64,000 bases of DNA from an uncultured Eubacteriales bacterium. GTDB lineage: Bacteria; Bacillota; Clostridia; Oscillospirales; Acutalibacteraceae. The stretch lies in NCBI GenBank assembly GCA_910577755.1, contig CAJTNL010000010.1, positions 12,259-76,258 of the forward strand. The letters are read 5' to 3'. The position numbers were made by a program, and so were the translations under genes. This document shows, piece after piece, positions 44,216 through 53,493 of this stretch. Each line of letters starts with the position of its first letter. The first letter of the stretch is position 1. Under the pieces are notes generated by a model. The model worked only from the letters and a program-made list of their open reading frames with translations, searched no databases and was not told the origin of the DNA.

Positions 44216-44425
44216 CAACTTATTCAACTTCAACTTGTTATTTTCTTTATAATTATTTTTAGAGAAACACTGTAAATTAGCGTTGCAAAAATCCTATTTA
44301 TAAAGAACTTAAAATCAACTTGAAGAAGTTGAATGAAAACACGAAAAACCGCATAATATCAAGGTTTTTCGCCATTCAACTTACACAACTACAACTTGAA
44401 TGTATCTTGAATTTAAGTTGTAGTT
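44216..44425. repeat. Cluster of CAACTT/AAGTTG motifs between prophage genes
   Basis: CAACTT begins at 44216, 44225, 44231, 44316, 44377 and 44392; AAGTTG at 44326 and 44415. Pairs form inverted repeats at 44316-44331 and 44387-44425 (AACTACAACTT / AAGTTGTAGTT). The hairpin at 44342 lies in the middle. Possible protein-binding array. Confidence 0.55.
44342..44371. terminator. Hairpin in the CAACTT cluster
   Basis: CGAAAAACC and GGTTTTTCG around a 12-nt loop; plausible terminator of the minus-strand repressor transcript. Confidence 0.5.
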
Positions 44426-44441
44426 TTGAAATCTACATAGA

Positions 44442-44954
44442 TCACATTGCCTTTCCGCCTGATGATTCTTTTTGAATGGAATATTTTTCTTGTTCAAGTA
44501 AAGATTCAACCATATTATAAATTGCCCCGCGAATACCAGCGCGATCCGGCTCATCCAGCTTTGAATATTGGGAAAGAAGATGCGTTATTTCTTTCCGTTC
44601 TTTTGGTTTAACAGATAAAAGTTGGGAAAATAATTGGAATGTATCATTTCCGTATTTTTGTTCAATTAGTTTAGCAATTTCTTCTTCCGATTCACTCTTT
44701 GTAAGTTTTTTATCCCAACCAACAATATCTTCTTCCGTTGCTTTTTCGCTTCCAGACAGCCAATATCCTAATTCTTCAACTGAAACTTGCAATGTGGATG
44801 CTAACTTGTAAAGTTTGTCACCTCTGATGGTTTTAATATTTCCGCTTTCCCATCTCTGCACAGTGGCTTCTGTAACACCAACACGGGTTGCTACTTCTAT
44901 TAGCGTAAGTTTTAATTCTTTGCGTCGATTCTTGAGCTTATTACCGAAATTCAG
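44442..44954 (-). CDS. XRE-family prophage repressor
   Basis: About 170 residues. The helix-turn-helix (NRRKELKLTLIEVATRVGVTEATVQRWESGN) fills residues 8-60; the C-terminal part is helical and has no LexA-type protease motif, so induction by RecA-driven self-cleavage is unlikely. GGGAGG is followed 8 nt later by CTG-AAT-TTC at 44954; no ATG, GTG or TTG lies at the right distance (a TTG at 44972 precedes the site), so a CTG start is likely. It faces its probable operator. Confidence 0.8.
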   Translation of the reverse strand: MNFGNKLKNRRKELKLTLIEVATRVGVTEATVQRWESGNIKTIRGDKLYKLASTLQVSVEELGYWLSGSEKATEEDIVGWDKKLTKSESEEEIAKLIEQKYGNDTFQLFSQLLSVKPKERKEITHLLSQYSKLDEPDRAGIRGAIYNMVESLLEQEKYSIQKESSGGKAM

Positions 44955-44977
44955 GACTACCACCTCCCTCAATGTAA

Positions 44978-45020
44978 ATTTTACTGTACACTTTCGCTAA
45001 AGTCAATGCGTTTACGAAAG
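44978..45020 (-). promoter_or_regulatory. Repressor promoter and operator
   Basis: On the minus strand TTGACT (45006-45001), 17 bp, TAAAAT (44983-44978). Half-sites CTTTCGCTAAA (44991-45001) and, on the other strand, CTTTCGTAAAC (45020-45010) flank the -35, as expected for an autoregulated phage repressor. Confidence 0.65.
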
Positions 45021-45024
45021 AATT

Positions 45025-46329
45025 TTGAAAAATATTAAAAAACTTTCTTATACGTATTTGATGGCGTTTCAGCCCGTTCTTCAAAGAATGAATGAAATTG
45101 CCAACAGTGAAGCTTTCCAAAGTTTTGTGAATGGTGCGATTGAAACCCTTTCAATGGTGGCGGGAATTACCCTTGAAATCTTTGATTTGCTTGTGAGTGT
45201 TGCGAGTGCTGTTGCTGATAACTGGTCGTGGTTATCCCCTATCATCTACGGTGTAGTCGGGGCTTTAGCAGTTTATTATGGCTGGCAGCTTGCAGTAAAT
45301 ACAATTAGTGCAATCAGCAAAGGAATTAAGATTGCCTTGTGTATAGCTTCTTATGCGCACGCAGCGGCTACGGGTGCAGAAGTAAGCGCAACAGCAGCGG
45401 CTACAGCGGCACAATATGGACTAAACACAGCAATGTACGCTTGTCCTCTTGTGTGGATAATCATTCTTATAATCGCCCTGATCGCTCTTTTCTATGCAGC
45501 GGTTGCAGCGGTAAATCACTTTGCCGGAACTTCCGTTTCCGCAACGGGTGTAATTTGCGATGCGTTTATGGTTGCCCTTGCCTTTATCGGCAATATCTTC
45601 ATTGCCTTGTGGAACTTGGCTGTAGATGTATTTGTACTGATTTATAACCTTGTAGCGGAAGTTGCAAATTTCATAGGTAATGTGTTTGTTGATCCGATTG
45701 GATCAGTTTGTCGACTTTTCTCTAGCATGGCTGATTTTGTTTTAGGTATTCTTCAAGCGTTGGCTTCAGCTATCGACTGGATTTTCGGCTCAAACCTTGC
45801 TGGCGCAGTTCAGGGTTGGCGTGATTCTCTTGGCGGTTGGGTAGATGATACCTTTGGCAAGGGTGATGAAGTCATGGCAAAAATGAACGCTGATGATATG
45901 AAGCTTGATCGTTTTGACTATGGTGAAGCTTGGAATGCAGGATATTCTTTTGGTCAATGGATAGATGAAAGCGTTGCAAACTTCGATCCTTCCAGCCTGT
46001 TTAGCACCAATGTTCCTAATCTGGGTGATTACGCTGATTTGAGTAATTACGGAGCAGGACTTGATGGAATAGGGGGTAGTGTTGACGATATTGCTGGAAA
46101 TACTGGAAAAATCGCTGACAGTATGGCTATTACAGAAGAAGAATTGAAGTATTTGCGTGATATTGCCGAACAGGAAGCTATCAACAGATACACAACCGCA
46201 GAAATTACCATTCAACAGACGAACCACAACAATGTTTCTAGCAAAATGGATTTGGATGGTGTGATTTCAGGGCTTACCGATGCTACAAATGAAGCGGCTG
46301 ATATTATAGCGGAAGGGGTGCATGAATGA
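45025..46329 (+). pseudogene. Tail tape-measure gene, 5'-truncated by deletion
   Basis: 434 codons. From about residue 14 the product resembles the C-terminal part of tape-measure proteins (PVLQRMNEIANSEAFQSF, ...DNWSWLSPIIYGVVGAL), with several hydrophobic segments, alanine-rich stretches and a tail ending before xkdP. The frame has no ATG at its 5' end; a stop lies at 44998 inside the repressor operator, 27 nt before the first possible TTG. Full tape-measure proteins are much longer. The left part of the gene and everything upstream of it in the late operon is missing, so this is a deletion junction. Confidence 0.8.
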
Positions 46330-47018
46330 TGAGTAAAGCCGGATATGATTTCTACTTAAAAAAATGCTTGTTACCAATCGCCCCAGAAAAGTTGGAATTA
46401 AAAATTAACAACGCAAACAGTACGCTTACCCTGATAAATGAAGGGGAAATAAACATTCTAAAAACCTCTGAACTAACAGATGTTGAATTTGAGTGTAGAA
46501 TTCCACAAGTGAAATATCCGTTTGCAACCTATAAATCCGGGTTTAAGGGGGCTTCTTATTTCCTTGATTACTTTGAAAGATTGAAAGTAGACAAGAAACC
46601 CTTTCAATTTATCGTTTCCCGGACAATGCCGAATGGGAAGGTTCTGTTTTCAACTAATATGAAGGTATCATTGGAAGATTACAAAATTACGGAACAGGCG
46701 AAAGACGGCTTTGATTTAAAAGTGAAAATCAAGTTGAAGCAATATCGGGATTACGGAACAAAAACCGTAAGTATAAAAATTGCCGCTTCCAAACCGAAAG
46801 TAACAGTTGAAAAACCACGGGCAGCGGAAACAAACCCCATTCCGCACACAACCCAAACCTATACAGTCGTTCGGGGAGACTGTCTTTGGAACATTGCCAA
46901 ACGATTTTACGGGAATGGGGCAAAATACACAATTATCTACAACGCTAACAGAGGGATAATTGGTGGAAATCCAAACTTGATATATCCCGGTCAAGTGTTG
47001 ACGATTCCAACTGCTTAA
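46326..47018 (+). CDS. XkdP-like baseplate protein with LysM
   Basis: 230 residues. A domain of about 150 residues shared by PBSX XkdP is followed by a C-terminal LysM (TYTVVRGDCLWNIAKRFYGNGAKYTIIYNANR...LIYPGQVLTIP). LysM may hold the tail tube end or bind peptidoglycan. GGAAGGGG precedes the ATGATG, and the start overlaps the tape-measure stop by 4 nt. Confidence 0.88.
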   Translation: MMSKAGYDFYLKKCLLPIAPEKLELKINNANSTLTLINEGEINILKTSELTDVEFECRIPQVKYPFATYKSGFKGASYFLDYFERLKVDKKPFQFIVSRTMPNGKVLFSTNMKVSLEDYKITEQAKDGFDLKVKIKLKQYRDYGTKTVSIKIAASKPKVTVEKPRAAETNPIPHTTQTYTVVRGDCLWNIAKRFYGNGAKYTIIYNANRGIIGGNPNLIYPGQVLTIPTA

Positions 47019-47031
47019 AGAGGGTGTTTTA

Positions 47032-48012
47032 ATGAATGTTGAACTTTTGATTTCTGATCCTTCCAGTACAAAGGCATATATCCCGATTGTGGAAGAAGGG
47101 ATTGAATGGAGTACAGAAAGAAGAAGCACTCCCGGCAAGCTGACTTTCAAACTTGTAAAAGATTCCATTATCAATTTTCAGGAAGGTGCGGCGGTTCGCT
47201 TGAAAGTGGACGGGAAACCCGTTTTCTTTGGATTTGTGTTCACTAAAAAGCGGGATAAAAATCAGATTATAGAAGTAACCGCTTACGATCAATTACGATA
47301 CTTGAACAACAAAGATACCTATGTTTACGAGAACAAAACGGCTTCACAGTTTATTCAGATGATTGCAGCGGATTTTTCTTTGAACACCGGAACGCTGGAG
47401 GATACCGGATATGTGATTACTTCACGGGTGGAAGATAACACTTCTCTATTTGACATGATAGAAAATGCCCTTGATTTAACTTTGCAGAACAGCAAGGAAA
47501 TGTTTGTTTTATATGACGATTTCGGCAAGCTGACATTAAAAAATATTTCTTCAATGTATGTTGGTGAACTGGGGGCATACCTGATGATTGATGAAGAAGC
47601 CGGGGAAAATTTTGAATATACTTCCAGTATTGACAGCGACACCTACAACAAAGTGAAATTGACCTATGACAATGAGGGAACAGGAAAGCGGGAAGTTTAC
47701 ATTGCACAGGATTCAAGCCACATGAACGCATGGGGTGTATTGCAGTATTTTGACACGCTGCAAAAGGGTGAAAACGGGCAAGCAAAAGAGGATGCCCTGT
47801 TGAAGCTATACAACAGCAAAACAAGAAATCTGAAAATCATGAACGTTTTGGGAGATACACGGGTAAGAGCCGGAAGCATGGTCGTGATAAATCTTGCTTT
47901 GGGTGATGTGAATGTAAAAAATTTTATGCTGGTTGAAAAGGTGAAACACACTTTTAAGCTGGATGCACATTTTATGGATTTAACACTTCGAGGGGGTGAA
48001 TTTATTGCCTGA
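47032..48012 (+). CDS. XkdQ-like baseplate hub protein (late control D-like)
   Basis: 326 residues, hub fold related to phage P2 gpD and T4 gp27 (KLKVDGKPVFFGFVFTKKRDKNQIIEVTAYDQLRYLNNKDTYV). It sits at the tail tip around the spike. The end overlaps the XkdR-like gene by 8 nt. Confidence 0.85.
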   Translation: MNVELLISDPSSTKAYIPIVEEGIEWSTERRSTPGKLTFKLVKDSIINFQEGAAVRLKVDGKPVFFGFVFTKKRDKNQIIEVTAYDQLRYLNNKDTYVYENKTASQFIQMIAADFSLNTGTLEDTGYVITSRVEDNTSLFDMIENALDLTLQNSKEMFVLYDDFGKLTLKNISSMYVGELGAYLMIDEEAGENFEYTSSIDSDTYNKVKLTYDNEGTGKREVYIAQDSSHMNAWGVLQYFDTLQKGENGQAKEDALLKLYNSKTRNLKIMNVLGDTRVRAGSMVVINLALGDVNVKNFMLVEKVKHTFKLDAHFMDLTLRGGEFIA

Positions 48013-48400
48013 TGCAGTAGAATTAGTGAAAACAATTAAGCGGGCAGCGTTGGATGCTGTAAATGCTTCAAAGCCGGTTGAAGTCTGTTTCGGAAAGGTA
48101 ACAAGTGCTTCCCCCTTGAAAATCCTTGTGGAACAGAAAATGACATTAGGAGAAGCACAGCTTATTCTTTGCCGGAATGTCACAAACTATAAAACTTCAA
48201 TTACCGGGGGCAATATTCACAATTATTACTATACGGGATCAACAACGGATTTAGGAAAAGCCCCCGTTTCCCCTTCCCGTGTTCACGCTATGGGTAAAAT
48301 TCAAGTCACCGTTCATAATGGGTTGGTTGTCGGTGATGAAGTTATCCTTTTAAGGCAGCAGGGCGGGCAAAAATATATTGTGGTGGATAGAATCGGATGA
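48005..48400 (+). CDS. XkdR-like baseplate protein (DUF2577)
   Basis: 131 residues. SPSRVHAMGKIQVTVHNGLVVGDEVILLRQQGGQKYIVVDRI is the DUF2577 ending. A TTG at 48005 has GAGGGGG 8 nt upstream, better placed than the GTG at 47996. Overlaps the next gene by 4 nt (ATGA). Confidence 0.85.
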   Translation: MPDAVELVKTIKRAALDAVNASKPVEVCFGKVTSASPLKILVEQKMTLGEAQLILCRNVTNYKTSITGGNIHNYYYTGSTTDLGKAPVSPSRVHAMGKIQVTVHNGLVVGDEVILLRQQGGQKYIVVDRIG

Positions 48401-48801
48401 TACCTTCAACCACAGCCTTTCTTGAACAGGATTTTGAGATTGAGGAACAGCCAACCCATACCTACAAAATGAATCTTGAAAGCAATCTGATCCGGGGTTA
48501 TACAGACGGACAGGAAGCAATGATTCAAGCAATATATAAAATCCTTTCTACGGAACGATACCAATATATCATGTATTCGTGGAATTACGGGATTGAATTG
48601 CTTGATTTGTACGGTGAACCCGTTTCTTATGTTTGTCCTGAATTAGAACGCCGGATCACAGAAGCCCTTACATGGGATGATAGAATTCAAAGCGTGGATA
48701 ATTTTGAATTTAACATTTCAAAAAAGGGTGAAATCCATGTAACTTTTATTGCACATACCGTTTTCGGTGATGTGGTTGTTGAAAAGGTGGTGAATTTTTA
48801 A
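48397..48801 (+). CDS. XkdS-like baseplate protein (DUF2634, gp25-like)
   Basis: 134 residues. GYTDGQEAMIQAIYKILSTERYQYIMYSWNYGIELLDLYG is characteristic. It is the wedge component that connects to XkdT. Starts within the preceding stop and shares one base with the following start. Confidence 0.88.
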   Translation: MIPSTTAFLEQDFEIEEQPTHTYKMNLESNLIRGYTDGQEAMIQAIYKILSTERYQYIMYSWNYGIELLDLYGEPVSYVCPELERRITEALTWDDRIQSVDNFEFNISKKGEIHVTFIAHTVFGDVVVEKVVNF

Positions 48802-50000
48802 TGTATGAAGATGTAACCTATGAAGTTATCCTTGAACGTATGTTGAACCGAGTATCAGATAAGTTTGATAAGAGGGAAGGTTCGATTATCTTTGATACTC
48901 ATTCCCCAACAGCTATTGAATTTCAAATTTTATATATTGAACTTGATGTTATTCTACGGGAAGCCTACGGTGATACAGCTTCAAGGGAATTTCTTATTAG
49001 GCATTGCAAGGACAGAGGAATTACACCGTATGAAGCAACCCACGCTGTTTTGAAAGGTGAGTTCACTCCGACGAACATTGATGTTTCCGGGCGGAGGTTC
49101 AATATAGGTTCAATGAATTTTATTGTGACTGAAAAAATCGCAGATGGTGAATATCAGGTGCAATGTGAAACCCCCGGTATTGTCGGCAACCAGCAGTTGG
49201 GAACTATGATTCCGATAGAATATATTGAAGGGCTTGAAACGGCTGAACTTACGGAAATTCTGATTCCCGGCGAGGATGAAGAAGAAACGGAAGATTTGCG
49301 AACCCGCTATTTTAAAAGCTTCAATGAAAAAGCTTTCGGGGGCAATGTTCGTGATTACCTTGAAAAAACAAACGCCATTCCGGGCGTTGGAAGTACCAAA
49401 GTAACAAGAGCTTGGAATGATAACCTTCGCCCCGCTGAAATGATACCTTCCGCATCGGTCAAAGCGTGGTATAACACGATCAAGTCTACTTTAAGCGGCG
49501 AACCCGCAACATGGTTTGAAACTGTGTTCAATGCGGCGGCTGATAAGAAGCTGACAACCGGGGGAACGGTGCTTTTAACAATCCTAAATTCTGATTTTGG
49601 GGTTGCTTCTGATACCCTGATTCAGACGGTGCAGCAAACTATTGATCCTGACGAATACGCCGGGGAAGGTTACGGTGTAGCACCTATCGGGCATATTGTG
49701 AAGGTTGAAAGTGCGAAAACCCAGAATGTGATTGTGAAAACCAACATTACCTTTGATATGGGTTATGGTTGGTCGAACCTTCAAAGTTCAATCAATGATG
49801 TAATTTCAAATTATTTACTTGAACTTCGTAAATCGTGGGCTGACAGCCCTTATTTGGTGGTTCGTATCAGTCAAATTGAAACCCGCCTTTTAGGTATCAA
49901 GGGCATTGTGGATATTGGCAACACCAAAATAAACGGGGCTTCTGATAACCTGACTTTGGGAAAATATGAAATTCCGGTGTTTGGGGGTGCGAGTGCATGA
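48801..50000 (+). CDS. Baseplate J-like protein (XkdT)
   Basis: 399 residues. FDKREGSIIFDTHSPTAIEFQ..., GIVGNQQLGTMIPIE, LIPGEDEEETEDLRTRYF and FGGNVRDYLEK are standard for baseplate J/gp47 proteins of contractile tails. Overlaps the XkdU-like gene by 4 nt. Confidence 0.93.
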   Translation: MYEDVTYEVILERMLNRVSDKFDKREGSIIFDTHSPTAIEFQILYIELDVILREAYGDTASREFLIRHCKDRGITPYEATHAVLKGEFTPTNIDVSGRRFNIGSMNFIVTEKIADGEYQVQCETPGIVGNQQLGTMIPIEYIEGLETAELTEILIPGEDEEETEDLRTRYFKSFNEKAFGGNVRDYLEKTNAIPGVGSTKVTRAWNDNLRPAEMIPSASVKAWYNTIKSTLSGEPATWFETVFNAAADKKLTTGGTVLLTILNSDFGVASDTLIQTVQQTIDPDEYAGEGYGVAPIGHIVKVESAKTQNVIVKTNITFDMGYGWSNLQSSINDVISNYLLELRKSWADSPYLVVRISQIETRLLGIKGIVDIGNTKINGASDNLTLGKYEIPVFGGASA

Positions 50001-50617
50001 CAAGAGAAGTTGACCTTGTTTCATACTTGCCTCCGTTCATGGCAGAGTTCAAAGAAATTGCCGTTACTTTGGAAGCGGAAAACCCTGAATTTGTGCTTGT
50101 ATGGAACGCCGCTGAAAGGGTTCTGAAAAATGAATTCATTGAAACGGCTGACGAATACGGAATTTCAAGGTTTGAAAAAATTTTGGACATTTTACCTTCA
50201 AATGAAGATACCCTTGAAAGCCGTCGTGTAAGAGTTCAAGCCCGGTGGTTTAATTCTATCCCCTATACAATGAAATCTTTCCTTGCAAAGCTGATTGCCT
50301 TGTGTGGGGACTCTGATTTTAAGGTTACAAAGGAATATCAGAATTACAAAGTTGAAATCCTGACAAACCTTGAACTATTCGGACAAGTGGAAGAACTAGA
50401 ACATATCATTAAAAGCATAATACCATGTAACATAATTGTAAGCTCTGAAAATGAAATTCCTTGTCATGCGGATGGCTTTGCATTTATTACTGGGGGAGTA
50501 TGTGCGGTAGAACACTTCTTTATTACTAATGATGAAACGACAAATTGCATAATTAGCGGTAAACATTCAGTTGGTTCGGGTGTAATTTCTTGTGAAATCA
50601 TTGAGATCAAACAATAA
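49997..50617 (+). CDS. XkdU-like tail protein (DUF2313, YmfQ family)
   Basis: 206 residues: LPPFMAEFKEIAVTLEAENPEF and ISRFEKILDILPSNEDTLESRRVRVQARW match the family that links wedge and fibre in PBSX and Mu-like phages. The last 60 residues are poorly conserved. Confidence 0.88.
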   Translation: MTREVDLVSYLPPFMAEFKEIAVTLEAENPEFVLVWNAAERVLKNEFIETADEYGISRFEKILDILPSNEDTLESRRVRVQARWFNSIPYTMKSFLAKLIALCGDSDFKVTKEYQNYKVEILTNLELFGQVEELEHIIKSIIPCNIIVSSENEIPCHADGFAFITGGVCAVEHFFITNDETTNCIISGKHSVGSGVISCEIIEIKQ

Positions 50618-50633
50618 GAAAGGGTTGAAATAC

Positions 50634-52265
50634 ATGGCAGAATTTTCAAAGTTGGTTATCACCAGCAAAGGGCAAGCGTTGCTTGCAAAAATGATTGCAG
50701 GAAGCGGCGACATTGAATTTACCAAAGTATCAGCTTCCAGCACCGCATACACGGATGCACAGCTTGAAGGGCTGGCTTCCCTTTCCAATGTGAAACAAAC
50801 AAGTCTGATTTCCAAAGTTACCCGTACAAACGAGGTTGCAATCAAGGTTGAAACCTCCTTCACCAACACTGAATTGACAGAGGGGTATTACATGAAGGCT
50901 TTAGGCTTATATGCCGTTGATCCTGATGTGGGAGAAATTCTTTATGCCATAACAAGGGAAACTTCTGGTAATTGCTATATGCCTGCATATAACGGGATAA
51001 CTGTTTCCGGTGCTTATGTACAACTTGTAACCACAGTTGGAAACGCTGAAAATGTTTCTCTTGAAGTGGATCAGGCGGCAGTTGCTACAATTGGAGATAT
51101 TCAGGATTTACAAAAGCAGATTGAAAACAAGGTCGATCTTGTAGATGGGAAAATTGACCCATCTCAAATTCCTGTAAATGTAGTACCTATTGTGAATACT
51201 TCGGGTTCTGGAACTATGTACACTGCAACGGTAGATGGCGTAACTACTTTAAAAACAGGTATGCTTTTGGTGATAATTCCTCATGTGGCTAGCACAAGCA
51301 CATCACCGACTTTAACTATTAACAATTTAGGGGCAAGAACGATTTCCAGACGAACCAGTACAACCACTACCGCAGGAAGTGTTGGATGCTCGTCCAATTG
51401 GATTGCTGCAAATAAACCACTGCTAATTCAGTATGACGGGAGCTATTGGGTTGCTATTGGGCAGGCTAAACCTAACGCCGCAGATTTAATTGGTACAACC
51501 CCTGTAAATCGGGGCGGTACAGGGAAAACATCTTGGACAGCCTATCAGCTAATTTATCCATCATCAAGTACAACTCTTGCGCAATTAAGTTTTCCAACCA
51601 TCGCAGGCTCTTTTTTGCGACAAAATACTAGCGGTGCACCTTATTGGACTACCCCTACCCAAACACTGGAAGCTATAGGTGCAGTAGCTAAAACAGATAT
51701 AGGAAAACTTAACGGAGTGGCAGGACTGAACAGTAACGGTAAATTATCCAATATGCCAAACGCTGCCGATGTAGGAGCGGTTCCCACTACGCGTACGGTG
51801 AATGGTAAAGCGTTATCAAGCGATATTACTTTGTCAGTGAATGATATAGGTGTAGGTAATCTATTTTTAGCTGTGTACCCGGTAGGTTCTATTTATATGA
51901 CAACGGTGGGGACAAATCCGGGTACACTGTTTGGGGGTACGTGGGTTGCGTGGGGCAGTGGTCGTGTGCCGGTAGGTGTGAATACTGCCGATACAGACTT
52001 TAATGCAGTAGAAAAAACAGGCGGTGAGAAAACACATACGCTAACAGTGGCGGAGTTACCGCTACATGACCATACAATTCCTCTATATTGGGGAACTGGC
52101 TCTACTGAGGGAGAAAGAGCACTTACACAAGGTCTTGATAATAGTAACCCGAAAATGTATCAAGGTGAAGCTAACCGTCCTCATACAACTGTAACGGGCA
52201 ACGAACAAGCGCACAACAACTTACAACCATATATCACATGTTACATGTGGAGAAGAACAGCGTAG
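50634..52265 (+). CDS. Phage tail fibre with collar-type tip
   Basis: 543 residues from an ATG with AAAGGG upstream. The N-terminal 150 residues (MAEFSKLVITSKGQALLAKM) are the conserved fibre attachment domain of XkdV/DUF3751-like proteins. The middle is Ser/Thr/Gly-rich repeat-like shaft. The C-terminus is a collar-type domain (AVYPVGSIYMTTVGTNPGTL, GGEKTHTLTVAELPLHDHTI, NLQPYITCYMWRRTA) with metal-binding-type histidines. It recognises the host surface. Confidence 0.85.
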   Translation: MAEFSKLVITSKGQALLAKMIAGSGDIEFTKVSASSTAYTDAQLEGLASLSNVKQTSLISKVTRTNEVAIKVETSFTNTELTEGYYMKALGLYAVDPDVGEILYAITRETSGNCYMPAYNGITVSGAYVQLVTTVGNAENVSLEVDQAAVATIGDIQDLQKQIENKVDLVDGKIDPSQIPVNVVPIVNTSGSGTMYTATVDGVTTLKTGMLLVIIPHVASTSTSPTLTINNLGARTISRRTSTTTTAGSVGCSSNWIAANKPLLIQYDGSYWVAIGQAKPNAADLIGTTPVNRGGTGKTSWTAYQLIYPSSSTTLAQLSFPTIAGSFLRQNTSGAPYWTTPTQTLEAIGAVAKTDIGKLNGVAGLNSNGKLSNMPNAADVGAVPTTRTVNGKALSSDITLSVNDIGVGNLFLAVYPVGSIYMTTVGTNPGTLFGGTWVAWGSGRVPVGVNTADTDFNAVEKTGGEKTHTLTVAELPLHDHTIPLYWGTGSTEGERALTQGLDNSNPKMYQGEANRPHTTVTGNEQAHNNLQPYITCYMWRRTA

Positions 52266-52277
52266 AAGGAAAGATAT

Positions 52278-52505
52278 ATGTTTGATACTGAATTATTTAA
52301 AGCTTGCTATCCCATTGAAAGTTTTGCATACTTTTCTAAAAATAAGAATCCAAATGAATATGGCGGTGTATGGGAACTTTTTTGGGAAGGTGATACAGAA
52401 GTTAGTGAAAAAGTTGCAAATAGAGAACCAATACCGTACTTCTACAATGATAAAAACGATAAAAAAGTAAAAGTGCCTGTTTGTTTGTGGAAACGAATAG
52501 CATAA
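52278..52505 (+). CDS. Small fibre-tip paralogue (75 aa)
   Basis: It aligns by eye with the collar domain of the preceding fibre: LFKACYPIESFAYFSKNKNP-NEYGGVWELFWEG against LFLAVYPVGSIYMTTVGTNPGTLFGGTWVAWGSG, and the C-terminal LWKRIA against MWRRTA. The histidine-rich middle is missing. GAAGGA precedes the ATG, 12 nt after the fibre stop. It may cap the fibre or act as chaperone; this is inference. Confidence 0.7.
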   Translation: MFDTELFKACYPIESFAYFSKNKNPNEYGGVWELFWEGDTEVSEKVANREPIPYFYNDKNDKKVKVPVCLWKRIA

Positions 52506-52525
52506 AGAAAAATGGAGGAATACAT

Positions 52526-53482
52526 ATGCAATTATCAGTAATAGATGTCAGCGAACATCAGGGAAATATTGATTGGAACAAAGTAAAAAATGCGGGGATT
52601 GCAGGGGCAATGATTCGCAGTGGTTATGGAGTGAAAAATCCAAACCAGATTGATAAGCAATTTCACAATAACTTAGCAGGGTGTAAAGCGGTAGGTATGC
52701 CCTATGGCTTCTACCACTATTCCTACGCTATGAATGCAGCGGAAGCAGAGAGTGAAGCGGATTTCTGTCTGGAGATCATTGCAGGTTCTAACCCACAATT
52801 TCCGGTAGCCTTTGATATGGAAGAAAGCAGACAAGCGGCATTGGGTAAATCGGTATGCGCTGATATTGCGATTGCTTTCTGCAATAAAATTCGTGCCGCA
52901 GGGTATCGGCCAATGCTGTATACCAATTTGAATTGGTCACGCAATTACATAGACATGGCGAAAATAGATGCGGCAGGGATAGATGTATGGATGGCACAGT
53001 ACAACACGCAGTGCGACTATACAGGTCATTATGCGATGTGGCAGTATACGTCAAAAGGCGTGGTAGACGGCATTACGGCAAATACGGTCGATATGAACTG
53101 GTGCTACAAGGAGTATACAAACGGAACAATCCCAGAACCAACGCCAGAGCCTACGCCGCAAGAACCACAACCACACTACGATACATATACTGTTATGCCA
53201 GGGGATACGTTAAGCGGCATTGCGGCTAAGTTTGGTACAACCTATCAGGAATTAGCGGCAATCAACGGAATAGAAAATCCAAATATCATTCATGTAGGAC
53301 AAATTCTTAGATTAACAGGCAATGCAGTATCTAACCGCACTTATACGGTACAATCAGGCGATACCTTATGGGGAATTGCACAGGCGCAGTTAGGTGATGG
53401 CTCAAGATACGGTGAAATTAAAAGTCTGAATGGATTGTCATCTGATACGATTTACCCTAATCAAGTCTTGCGGCTGCCGTAA
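52526..53482 (+). CDS. GH25 endolysin with two LysM domains
   Basis: 318 residues. GH25 muramidase domain (1-200): VIDVSEHQGNIDWNKVK, FDMEES (catalytic DXE) and WQYTSKGVVDGI. A Pro/Glu/Thr linker follows (PEPTPEPTPQEPQP) and then two LysM repeats (TYTVMPGDTLSGIAAKFG; TYTVQSGDTLWGIAQAQLG). It cleaves the glycan backbone of peptidoglycan. GGAGG selects the ATG at 52526 over a longer frame. Confidence 0.95.
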   Translation: MQLSVIDVSEHQGNIDWNKVKNAGIAGAMIRSGYGVKNPNQIDKQFHNNLAGCKAVGMPYGFYHYSYAMNAAEAESEADFCLEIIAGSNPQFPVAFDMEESRQAALGKSVCADIAIAFCNKIRAAGYRPMLYTNLNWSRNYIDMAKIDAAGIDVWMAQYNTQCDYTGHYAMWQYTSKGVVDGITANTVDMNWCYKEYTNGTIPEPTPEPTPQEPQPHYDTYTVMPGDTLSGIAAKFGTTYQELAAINGIENPNIIHVGQILRLTGNAVSNRTYTVQSGDTLWGIAQAQLGDGSRYGEIKSLNGLSSDTIYPNQVLRLP

Positions 53483-53493
53483 GGGGTGATGGT

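Noticed and set aside
45339..45647. 102-codon frame inside the tape-measure remnant
   Set aside because: Alternative frame of an alanine-rich coding sequence; cysteine- and serine-rich product typical of a shadow.
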